A program made the translations under genes and the position numbers. From Algoriphagus zhangzhouensis (GTDB lineage: Bacteria; Bacteroidota; Bacteroidia; Cytophagales; Cyclobacteriaceae), in NCBI RefSeq assembly GCF_900148515.1, contig NZ_FRXN01000009.1:1-38907 (forward strand): DNA of 38,907 nt. Reading direction: 5' to 3'. Below the pieces are notes generated by a model. That model made no database searches. It saw nothing but the letters and a program-made list of their open reading frames with translations, and was not told where the DNA came from. Positions within the stretch are counted from its first letter, which is position 1, and each line of letters opens with the position of its first letter. Shown here one piece after another: positions 9,743 to 16,451 of this stretch.

Positions 9743-9779
9743 GCATAAAAAAAACCATGAAACAAAATTTCATGGTTTT
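9743..9779 (-). terminator. Intrinsic terminator of tRNA-like gene 2
   Basis: On the minus strand a perfect 12-bp stem (AAAACCATGAAA with its complement; 9768-9779 and 9751-9762) and five-base loop are followed by eight T residues. It lies 31 bases past the 3' end of tRNA-like gene 2, so this RNA is not co-transcribed with gene 1. Confidence 0.88.
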
Positions 9780-9810
9780 AGTCAATTAACAATAAACCCA
9801 AAATAACCTG

Positions 9811-9937
9811 CTGTAGGAGAAGGATTCGAACCTCCACGGAGTAGTTAGGCAAATTTACGAGCTCGCTAAAATGCTTTATCCCAGACTCTCCACCCCCGAG
9901 ACAGGAGGGCTTGTCTGCCAATTTCAACACCCTACAG
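9811..9937 (-). tRNA. tRNA-like gene 2: class II scaffold, GUC anticodon loop, 57-nt variable region
   Basis: A second copy of the tRNA-like gene, upstream of gene 1 in transcription. Bases 9811-9852 and 9887-9937 are identical to the corresponding parts of gene 1 (42 and 51 bases), covering acceptor, D-arm, anticodon arm, T-arm and the base of the variable arm. The anticodon GUC is at 9900-9902. The middle 34 bases are different except for a short shared motif (minus strand ATAAAGC). Here the tip contains a stem built on TTTA..CGAG/CTCG..TAAA (around 9851-9870). CCA is not encoded. Perfect identity outside and free divergence inside argue against simple decay of a duplicated tRNA. Promoter and terminator are its own. 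Function unknown, as for gene 1. Confidence 0.75.
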
Positions 9938-9991
9938 TATAATTGTATTCAATTTCTGTCGCTTACCGTTTGTTAGCTTGAATTGATATTT

Positions 9992-10023
9992 CAAATATAC
10001 GCCCATTCAGTTCTTTTTTGCAA
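9992..10023 (-). promoter_or_regulatory. Promoter of tRNA-like gene 2
   Basis: Minus-strand TATATTTG (9992-9999) is an exact TAnnTTTG -7 element; TTG (10021-10023) lies 21 bases upstream, as expected for the Bacteroidota -33 element. The predicted RNA start near 9985 would leave a 5' leader of about 48 nt to be removed by RNase P. From 10024 to 10227 only AT-rich sequence is seen. Confidence 0.6.
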
Positions 10024-10227
10024 ATATTTCAAAAAATAAAGTGAATTATTACAGAATAAATAATGAAATCGATTGGAAAATTACATTTTATTAAAAACAG
10101 ATGATTTTCAAGGCTGTTTTTTGCAAATTCCTTAACAACACAATCCAAAAATATATTTTCATCAATAATTAATCTATTTCATTACAAATTTTTCAATCAT
10201 TTTATTTAAAAAGTAATTAATCATTAA

Positions 10228-11262
10228 TCAATCAAAGGAAACATACGCTTCCCATTTATCTAAAACAGACTGAAAATCGGAAGGTAATTCCGATTCAAAA
10301 AACATATTTTCATTTGATGTGGGATGAATAAAGCCTAAGGACTTAGCATGTAAGGCTTGTCTGGGCATCATTTCAAAACAGTTCTGGACAAAAGTTTTAT
10401 ACTTAGAGAATTGAGTTCCTTTTCTAATCTTGTCTCCTCCATACATTGCATCATTAAACAAAGGATGCCCCAAATATTTCATATGAGCCCTAATCTGATG
10501 GGTCCGACCAGTCTCTAGATTACATTGAATCAAACTAACATACCTTAAGCGCTTTAAGACTTTCCAATGAGTCACTGCATGCTTCCCGTAGCTCCCGTCA
10601 GGATAGACATCCATCACTTTCCTGTCTTTGGCACTTCTTCCAATATGACCAGTTATCGTGCCCTCATCTTCCTCAGGCTCCCCCCAAACTAATGCATAAT
10701 AAGTCCTTTCGATTGAATGATGGTAAAACTGTGCGGCCAATTGGGTCATAGCAAGTTCAGTTTTTGCAATCACCAATAATCCCGATGTGTCTTTATCTAT
10801 ACGATGTACTAAACCAGGCCTCCCATCATTTCCTGCCATTTCAGGCAGGTTTTGAAAATGATAAACCAGACCATTCACTAAAGTACCTGACCAATTTCCA
10901 TGGGCTGGGTGAACTACCATGCCAGCAGGTTTATTCACTACCAATAGTTCGGGATCTTCAAAAATGATATCCAAAGGAATATTTTCACCCAATACTTCCG
11001 TTTCTCTTGGCGGCTTAGTCAGCATCACCTTGATCTCATCATTGGGCTTGATTCTATAATTGGATTTAGTAGGATTGCCATTGACCAAAACGCCACCGGA
11101 ATCAATCGCCTGCTGCACCTTGTTTCTGGTCGCATTGGCAACCTTTTCAGTCAAAAATTTATCGATCCGCATCAAAGTCTGACCTTTGTCCACCAAAATT
11201 TTATGGTGTTCGTATAGGTCTAATTCTTCGTCTTCGAAATCTTCTTCCGGCTGGTTATTCAT
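10228..11262 (-). CDS. rluD: RluA-family 23S rRNA pseudouridine synthase (RluD-like)
   Basis: 344 residues. An S4 RNA-binding domain occupies about residues 28-85 ('LMRIDKFLTEKVANATRNK'). The catalytic domain follows with the motif 'HRIDKDTSGLLVIAKT' at 153-168, in which D156 is the catalytic aspartate of the RluA family, and later 'LETGRTHQIRAHM'. RluD modifies uridines in helix 69 of 23S rRNA during ribosome assembly; RluC or another RluA member is the alternative, but domain order and length fit RluD best. The ATG at 11262 is preceded by a promoter so close that the transcript may have little or no leader. It is divergent from the PLP-enzyme gene, 54 bases away. The N-terminus is unusually acidic ('EEDFEDEELDLYE'). 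Confidence 0.9.
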   Translation of the reverse strand: MNNQPEEDFEDEELDLYEHHKILVDKGQTLMRIDKFLTEKVANATRNKVQQAIDSGGVLVNGNPTKSNYRIKPNDEIKVMLTKPPRETEVLGENIPLDIIFEDPELLVVNKPAGMVVHPAHGNWSGTLVNGLVYHFQNLPEMAGNDGRPGLVHRIDKDTSGLLVIAKTELAMTQLAAQFYHHSIERTYYALVWGEPEEDEGTITGHIGRSAKDRKVMDVYPDGSYGKHAVTHWKVLKRLRYVSLIQCNLETGRTHQIRAHMKYLGHPLFNDAMYGGDKIRKGTQFSKYKTFVQNCFEMMPRQALHAKSLGFIHPTSNENMFFESELPSDFQSVLDKWEAYVSFD

Positions 11263-11266
11263 GACA

Positions 11267-11299
11267 CAAAAATAAGAGGATCAGGAATAGTTTTTACAA
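11267..11299 (-). promoter_or_regulatory. Promoter of rluD, possibly leaderless
   Basis: Minus-strand TATTTTTG (11267-11274) matches TAnnTTTG exactly and TTG (11297-11299) lies 22 bases upstream. A start about 5-7 bases past the -7 element falls on or next to the ATG at 11262-11260. Confidence 0.5.
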
Positions 11300-11316
11300 A
11301 AGCTTAAATTTCCAGC

Positions 11317-12240
11317 ATGATTCAGGCAAATCCCATCGTAAATCAGACTTTAGACCACCCTATATTGGAGGAAAAAGGTGTAGAATTGGCAATCAAGAGA
11401 TTAGACCTGATTCATCCATTGATTTCTGGAAACAAATTTTTCAAGCTTAAATACAATCTTGAGGAAGCTGTAAATAAAGGATATAAATCAATTTTGACTT
11501 TCGGTGGTGCTTATTCCAATCATATTCAAGCCAGTGCTGCTGCTACCAAACTTTTTGGGTTGAACTCAATAGGACTGATTCGTGGAGAAGAAACCTTACC
11601 ACTTAATCCCACTTTGGATTTTGCGCAAAGTCAAGGTATGAAAATAGAATATGTCAACCGAGCAGATTATCGAAGAAAAAATGAAACTGAATTTTTAGAC
11701 GAACTCAAAAAGAAATATCCAAACTGCTTCATCATACCTGAAGGAGGAACCAATTCATTGGCCATCCAAGGTACTGCAGAAATATTAGAAGATGGTGACA
11801 AGGATTATTCTGATATAATTTTATCAATCGGAACTGGAGGAACTTTTACTGGGATTTTAAAAAGTCTTCAACCTAATCAAAAAGCACTTGGGATCTCTTC
11901 TCTAAAAGGGTCATTTATTAACAAAGAAATCTCCGAGCTACTAGAAAAGAATCAAATCCTAACCAATGGTGAATGGGAAATCAATACAGCATACCATTTT
12001 GGAGGGTACGCCAAATACAATCAGGTTTTGATTGATTTCATTTGGGAGTTTTATGAATCATTTGGAATAGTTTTAGACCCTATTTACACTGGTAAAATGA
12101 TGTTTGGAATCTGGGATTTAATCAAAAAAGACCAATTCCTAAAAGGTTCAAAAGTCCTAGCGATTCATACTGGAGGGCCTCAAGGGAACTTTGGATTCTA
12201 TGAACGAACCAACATTAAACTTCCTCTTCTTTCAGAGTAA
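11317..12240 (+). CDS. PLP-dependent ACC deaminase / D-cysteine desulfhydrase family protein
   Basis: 307 residues, fold-type II PLP enzyme. 'ISGNKFFKLKYNL' places the PLP lysine at K40, equivalent to the 'GNK' lysine of the family. 'TFGGAYSNHIQASAAA' (61-76) is the substrate/cofactor loop with conserved Ser-Asn. 'SIGTGGTFTGIL' is the phosphate-binding glycine loop, and 'HTGGPQGNFGF' is near the C-terminus. Members deaminate 1-aminocyclopropane-1-carboxylate or desulfurate D-cysteine to pyruvate; bacterial chromosomal copies of this short form more often act on D-cysteine or similar D-amino acids, but the substrate cannot be read here. ATG at 11317 fits the family start. The last 12 codons lie in a segment that is repeated 249 bases downstream (12453-12491). 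Confidence 0.85.
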   Translation: MIQANPIVNQTLDHPILEEKGVELAIKRLDLIHPLISGNKFFKLKYNLEEAVNKGYKSILTFGGAYSNHIQASAAATKLFGLNSIGLIRGEETLPLNPTLDFAQSQGMKIEYVNRADYRRKNETEFLDELKKKYPNCFIIPEGGTNSLAIQGTAEILEDGDKDYSDIILSIGTGGTFTGILKSLQPNQKALGISSLKGSFINKEISELLEKNQILTNGEWEINTAYHFGGYAKYNQVLIDFIWEFYESFGIVLDPIYTGKMMFGIWDLIKKDQFLKGSKVLAIHTGGPQGNFGFYERTNIKLPLLSE

Positions 12241-12242
12241 AA
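12204..12242 (+). repeat. Imperfect direct repeat, left copy (3' end of PLP-enzyme gene)
   Basis: 39 bases, matching 12453-12491 with 5 differences; the core from 12212 has 3 differences in 31 bases. It encodes the last 12 codons and stop of the PLP enzyme. The two copies flank the hairpin cluster exactly. Confidence 0.8.
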
Positions 12243-12246
12243 AGCT

Positions 12247-12446
12247 CCTCGGGATTTGCAATTCCGAGGATATATCGCTGGATTTGAAATCCGTTTTATT
12301 CAAAATCAAAATTTTGAACCAATCAAAACTGGTGCAAAAATTATATTGAATTAGTCATTCTAATTTCAAGAAATCCTTGAGTCAAAGCTCTATTTATCCG
12401 GATTAAAAATCCTAAGATATCTGATTCGAGATTACAAATCTCGAAT
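12247..12446. repeat. Cluster of four REP-like short hairpins
   Basis: Four short inverted repeats share a GGATT/AATCC-type core. They are 12247-12269 (CCTCGGGATT and partner, loop TGC), 12280-12292 (GGATTT G AAATCC), 12400-12412 (GGATT AAA AATCC) and 12424-12446 (ATTCGAGATT ACA AATCTCGAAT, a perfect 10-bp stem). The outer two carry longer stems and the inner two only the core. This resembles REP/BIME-type extragenic palindromes mobilised by RAYT transposases; no transposase is in the window. The first hairpin may also help end transcription of the PLP-enzyme gene, though it lacks a T-run. Confidence 0.65.
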
Positions 12447-12452
12447 AGCAAT

Positions 12453-12491
12453 ACGAACTTACATTAAACTTCCTGGTCTTTCAGCGTAAAA
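12453..12491 (+). repeat. Imperfect direct repeat, right copy (3' end of AlbA_2 gene)
   Basis: Right-hand copy of the 12204-12242 repeat. On the opposite strand it encodes the last residues ('FTLKDQEV') and stop of the AlbA_2 protein, so the same DNA ends two unrelated genes on opposite strands. Confidence 0.8.
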
Positions 12492-13108
12492 TAATCCTCT
12501 GATTCTTGTGGATGGATTTCCAATACATTTGCCAAAGTCAATCTAATCAAAGTCCTGCTTGCTAAAAAATAAGGAAGTTTGGCATGTTTGGCATATTCTT
12601 TCAAAGTGATTTTCCCATGCTCAGCCAACAACTTCATCAAAGCTTCCTCTTTCTGACCATAAGTAAAAACCACATCTTCTGACTTTTTACTTTTCTTTAA
12701 AATCTCCCAGACTTCTTTACTTGCCTGGACTGTTCGGTCTTTAACTCTTACAAAAGACTTCTTCTTGTTTTTCTCCCACAAAAAATGAGGACGTTCATCA
12801 CTCTTTGGGATTTTAAACAGAGCAACCCCCTTTTTCTCATTCAATTTTATCTGATCTAATTCATAAGGAAGGGACGGAAATATGAACTCCTTAATGGCTC
12901 TTTCCATGACAAAAACCTCTTCCTCGATAAATCGCTGCCCACTGACTGTCCCATCATCATCCACTCCAATCAATAAATATCCACCAACCGTATTGGCCAA
13001 AGCAATCAGTTCACGGACGATTTTCTCAGGAAAAGCGGCTTTCTTTTTGAATTCCAACGTGAGCCCCTCTCCTTTCGAAGCTAGGACTTTTAATTCTTGA
13101 AGTGTCAT
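12464..13108 (-). CDS. AlbA_2 (Schlafen-like) domain protein with C-terminal winged helix
   Basis: 214 residues from ATG at 13108; a TTG two codons upstream (13114) is possible but less likely. The N-terminal half is an AlbA_2 domain: 'LTLEFKKKAAFPEKIVRELI', 'ALANTVGGYLLIGVDDDGTV' and 'ERAIKEFIFPSLPYEL' match the characteristic E.K...P..I...I.A.AN..GG.L.IGV..DG pattern. The C-terminal part ('EEALMKLLAEHGKITLKEYA') looks like a winged-helix DNA-binding domain. The family binds nucleic acid and includes regulators and Schlafen-type RNases; the exact role is unknown. It starts nine bases after the uvrB stop, so it is probably co-transcribed with uvrB. Its C-terminus lies inside the duplicated 39-base segment and may be of recent origin. 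Confidence 0.8.
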   Translation of the reverse strand: MTLQELKVLASKGEGLTLEFKKKAAFPEKIVRELIALANTVGGYLLIGVDDDGTVSGQRFIEEEVFVMERAIKEFIFPSLPYELDQIKLNEKKGVALFKIPKSDERPHFLWEKNKKKSFVRVKDRTVQASKEVWEILKKSKKSEDVVFTYGQKEEALMKLLAEHGKITLKEYAKHAKLPYFLASRTLIRLTLANVLEIHPQESEDYFTLKDQEV

Positions 13109-13117
13109 GATCAATCA

Positions 13118-15160
13118 TCAATTTCCCAATCCCCGATTTAACTCCTCCAATCTGGACTTTTGTGACTGCCATTCGTCACGAAGTCTTGCTGCTTCCATGA
13201 AGTTCAGTTCTTTTGCAGCCTTTTCCATCTGCTTCTGAGTTTGGGCAATCAGTTTCTCCAATTTGTCCTTGCTCAAATACTGAACAACCGGATCAGCTGC
13301 CATGGAAGCTTCACCAGGCATAGGCTCGGCATAAATCTTAGCATTCTTTTTGGAATCGGCCACTTTGGTTTGACCCATAATCTTGTCTCGAGACTTGATC
13401 ACAGTTCTTGGAGTAATGCCATGCTCCTCATTATAGGCCATTTGCAATGCTCTTCTACGCTTGGTCTCATCGATTGCCATCTGCATGGAATCGGTAATTT
13501 TATCAGCGTACATGATCACTCGGCCTTCGGAGTTTCTAGCCGCACGACCAATTGTCTGAACCAAGCTTCTTTCATTTCTTAGGAATCCTTCCTTATCTGC
13601 ATCCAAAATCGCAACCAGGGAAACCTCAGGCAAATCCAAACCCTCTCGAAGGAGGTTCACTCCAACCAACACGTCAAAAACTCCCAATCTCAACTCTCTC
13701 AAAATCTCTACCCGATCCAAAGTCTTCACCTCTGAGTGAATATATCTGGATTTGACTCCTGCTCTTTCCAGGTATTTTTGTAACTCCTCTGCCATTCGTT
13801 TGGTCAAAGTTGTAACCAAAACTCTTGCCTCTGACTTGATGGTTTGATCGATTTCTTCCAGCAAATCATCGATTTGATTTTGGCTAGGTCTCACCTCTAT
13901 TGTAGGATCCAAAAGCCCTGTTGGACGAATGATTTGCTCTACAACCACTCCTTCTGTCAAAGCCAATTCGTAATCTGCAGGCGTGGCTGAAACATAAACC
14001 ACTTGATTGGTCAAATCTTCAAATTCATCAAATTTCAAAGGTCTATTGTCCAAAGCCGATGGAAGCCTAAAGCCGAAGTCGACCAAGTTGACTTTTCTAG
14101 ATCTATCTCCTCCCCACATGGCTCTGACCTGAGGCACAGTCACGTGACTTTCATCAATCACCAACAAGAAATCATCCGGGAAATAGTCAAGCAAACAGAA
14201 AGGTCTCATACCCGGGCTTCGTCTATCAAAGTAGCGAGAATAATTCTCCACTCCAGAGCAATAGCCTAGCTCCCTAATCATCTCCAAGTCAAACTCTGTT
14301 CTCTCCTGAAGGCGTTTTGCTTCCATGAATTTTCCTTCTTTTTCAAAGAAATTCACTTGAGCAACCATGTCATCTTGGATCTCTTTAATCGCTACCTGAA
14401 GCGTATCTTTTCCTGTAACGAAAAGGTTGGCTGGAAAAATAGAAATGATTTTTTCATCATTTAGCTTTTTCCCGGACCTAGGATCGATTCTTTGGATTGC
14501 TTCGATTTCGTCTCCCCAAAAGAAAATTCTATAACCCCAGTCTGCATAGGCAACAAAAATATCAACAGTATCGCCTTTAACCCGAAAAGTACCGTGGGTT
14601 AGATCTTGATGAGTTCTTGAATAGAGAATATCAACTAATTTAAAAAGTAGCTGATTCCTAGGAATTCGGTCTCCTTCTTGAAGTCGAATGACATTTTTTG
14701 CAAACTCTTCGGGATTACCAATACCATAAATACAGCTTACAGAAGCTACCACAATGACGTCTCTTCTACCTGTTAATAATGCAGAGGTTGCACTCAATCT
14801 GAGCTTTTCGATCTCTTCATTGATCGAAAGGTCTTTTTCGATATAAGTTCCAGAGCTAGGAATAAATGCCTCTGGTTGATAATAATCGTAATAAGAAATG
14901 AAATATTCTACGGCATTATCAGGGAAGAATTGCTTGAATTCCCCATAAAGTTGGGCTGCAAGAGTCTTATTATGACTTAGAATCAAGGTTGGTTTTTGAA
15001 CCTCCTGGATTAGGTTTGCTACTGTAAAGGTCTTCCCAGAACCTGTCACACCCAATAAAACTTGGGCCTTATCCCCATCGCGAACACCTTGAGCCAATTG
15101 CTTGATTGCTCCTGGCTGGTCTCCGGTAGGTTGATAATCAGATGTTATTTTGAATTCCAT
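13118..15160 (-). CDS. uvrB: Excinuclease ABC subunit UvrB
   Basis: 680 residues, the usual UvrB length. UvrB is the damage-verifying helicase-like subunit of nucleotide excision repair; it is loaded by UvrA and recruits UvrC in the cytoplasm. Visible features: Walker A 'GVTGSGKTFTVANL' near residue 39, the beta-hairpin region 'YYDYYQPEAFIPSSGTYIEK' used to insert behind the lesion, 'DESHVTVPQ' (motif II), 'VYVSATPADYE', 'TTLTKRMAEEL', 'GVNLLREGLDLPEVSLV', 'QTIGRAARN' (motif VI), and a C-terminal UVR motif ('LEKLIAQTQKQMEKAAKELN') that contacts UvrC. ATG at 15160 opens with 'MEFKITSDYQPTGDQP', the standard start. An AlbA_2 gene follows directly. Confidence 0.98.
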   Translation of the reverse strand: MEFKITSDYQPTGDQPGAIKQLAQGVRDGDKAQVLLGVTGSGKTFTVANLIQEVQKPTLILSHNKTLAAQLYGEFKQFFPDNAVEYFISYYDYYQPEAFIPSSGTYIEKDLSINEEIEKLRLSATSALLTGRRDVIVVASVSCIYGIGNPEEFAKNVIRLQEGDRIPRNQLLFKLVDILYSRTHQDLTHGTFRVKGDTVDIFVAYADWGYRIFFWGDEIEAIQRIDPRSGKKLNDEKIISIFPANLFVTGKDTLQVAIKEIQDDMVAQVNFFEKEGKFMEAKRLQERTEFDLEMIRELGYCSGVENYSRYFDRRSPGMRPFCLLDYFPDDFLLVIDESHVTVPQVRAMWGGDRSRKVNLVDFGFRLPSALDNRPLKFDEFEDLTNQVVYVSATPADYELALTEGVVVEQIIRPTGLLDPTIEVRPSQNQIDDLLEEIDQTIKSEARVLVTTLTKRMAEELQKYLERAGVKSRYIHSEVKTLDRVEILRELRLGVFDVLVGVNLLREGLDLPEVSLVAILDADKEGFLRNERSLVQTIGRAARNSEGRVIMYADKITDSMQMAIDETKRRRALQMAYNEEHGITPRTVIKSRDKIMGQTKVADSKKNAKIYAEPMPGEASMAADPVVQYLSKDKLEKLIAQTQKQMEKAAKELNFMEAARLRDEWQSQKSRLEELNRGLGN

Positions 15161-15221
15161 AATTCCTTTTCAAACCTTGATAACAAACAGCCCTACCCTA
15201 AAAGTTTATTCAAAACCAAAT

Positions 15222-16412
15222 TCAGGCCTTTATTGGCTTATATTTTTCAATATTATAATACAGATAATTGGTTCTAAGGATCACAACCAAGAAAATCGGA
15301 ATCAAGCTTGGGTGGAAAGATTCCCATCCCATAATCCAAAATACAACAGCGGCATCTGCCAATATTAAAGCTGCTAAAAGGTAATTTCTCACCCAGATTT
15401 TGAGATTCTTTTTTGCCAATGCAATTGCTAAAACCAAATGGCCAGGGAAAGCCCATAAAATGTTCCAATTCCACTTAGTCGCACTATGATCCGTAGCAAA
15501 CCAAAGCAAGAAAATCACAATTCCTAAAATTCCTAAAATTGAGAATAGAGCTATATCAAAACCGATAAACAGCTTTTTCTTTTTGAAACCAATAAAAGTG
15601 ATTGCTATAAATCCAATCGCGATCAACCAAAATATCCAGTATGGATTTATCGAACTCATTGAATTATCTGGTTTTGGAAAATCCAAAATAACCGTGGATT
15701 CCCTCACTAAAGGTCGAGTCGGCCCATCTCCTTGGATTTCGGCTCGTGCAAATGCCTGCTCCATATAGTCTGGCAAAAACTGTTCTTCTTGTGGAGTGGC
15801 ATCTCTGTCAATCACAGCTCCAAGAGCTAAATCAATCCCTAAATCCGCCCATGGCATTCTCAAGACATATTCATCAATCAGATTCCTGAATGTTTTCTCA
15901 TCAGCGACCTTCTGATCATCATTCCAAACCAAATCATCGCCAAGGACCAAATCCATCGCATCACGAATACGAGTAGCACAATTGTCAAAAAAGAAATCAT
16001 AGCGATAATACCTTCTATCGGGCATGTAATTGACTTCCAAAAACTCCAACATGTATTGGGTTTGCTCAGGAGACAAGTCCAAGACTTGCTCTCGAACTGC
16101 TCTTCCCTCAGCATGATAGGCCGCTAAAAAATCAGAGTAAGTACTGACGCTGAGCATATAATCCAACTTCCCTGAAGCAAACTTCCCATAGAAATTTGGG
16201 GTGTTGAAGTTAAATGTGCCATAGTTAAAGACGTAATCAGTCCTTTTCGACTTATCCAATACCCTTATAGCACTATGACCAAAAGCCATATACAATTCAT
16301 CTCCAGGATCGCAAGTCAATAAACTGATTCGGTATTGTTGGGCTTTAGCAATTGAAACTAGCGAAACTAACAATACAAACAATATACCTATTACTTTCTT
16401 TTTACGAATCAT
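15222..16412 (-). CDS. DUF4105 membrane protein, Lnb-like (lipoprotein N-acyltransferase family)
   Basis: 396 residues. A signal peptide or signal anchor (about 5-24, ending 'SIAKAQQ') precedes a DUF4105 domain. Key motifs are 'AFGHSAIRV' (H46) and 'FFDNCATRIRD' (C145), a His/Cys pair like that of NlpC/P60-type and acyl-transfer enzymes. Four or five hydrophobic segments follow in the C-terminal half (about 250-375), so the catalytic domain faces the periplasm from an inner-membrane anchor. To my knowledge DUF4105 includes Lnb, the Bacteroides enzyme that N-acylates lipoproteins in place of Lnt; the His/Cys pair and topology fit. Assignment to Lnb itself, rather than a paralogue, is inference. 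It is divergent from the T9SS protein gene, 39 bases away. Confidence 0.8.
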   Translation of the reverse strand: MIRKKKVIGILFVLLVSLVSIAKAQQYRISLLTCDPGDELYMAFGHSAIRVLDKSKRTDYVFNYGTFNFNTPNFYGKFASGKLDYMLSVSTYSDFLAAYHAEGRAVREQVLDLSPEQTQYMLEFLEVNYMPDRRYYRYDFFFDNCATRIRDAMDLVLGDDLVWNDDQKVADEKTFRNLIDEYVLRMPWADLGIDLALGAVIDRDATPQEEQFLPDYMEQAFARAEIQGDGPTRPLVRESTVILDFPKPDNSMSSINPYWIFWLIAIGFIAITFIGFKKKKLFIGFDIALFSILGILGIVIFLLWFATDHSATKWNWNILWAFPGHLVLAIALAKKNLKIWVRNYLLAALILADAAVVFWIMGWESFHPSLIPIFLVVILRTNYLYYNIEKYKPIKA

Positions 16413-16451
16413 TTCGTTAACTTAAACTACTTTTTTAGAAATACTTTTATC

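Noticed and set aside
9225..9937. tmRNA, group I intron-bearing tRNA-Leu, or prophage attachment-site duplication
   Set aside because: The elements are only 125-127 bases with a complete tRNA inside, no tag-peptide region, no room for a group I intron, and both ends duplicated; att duplications copy only one end of a tRNA, and no integrase is nearby.
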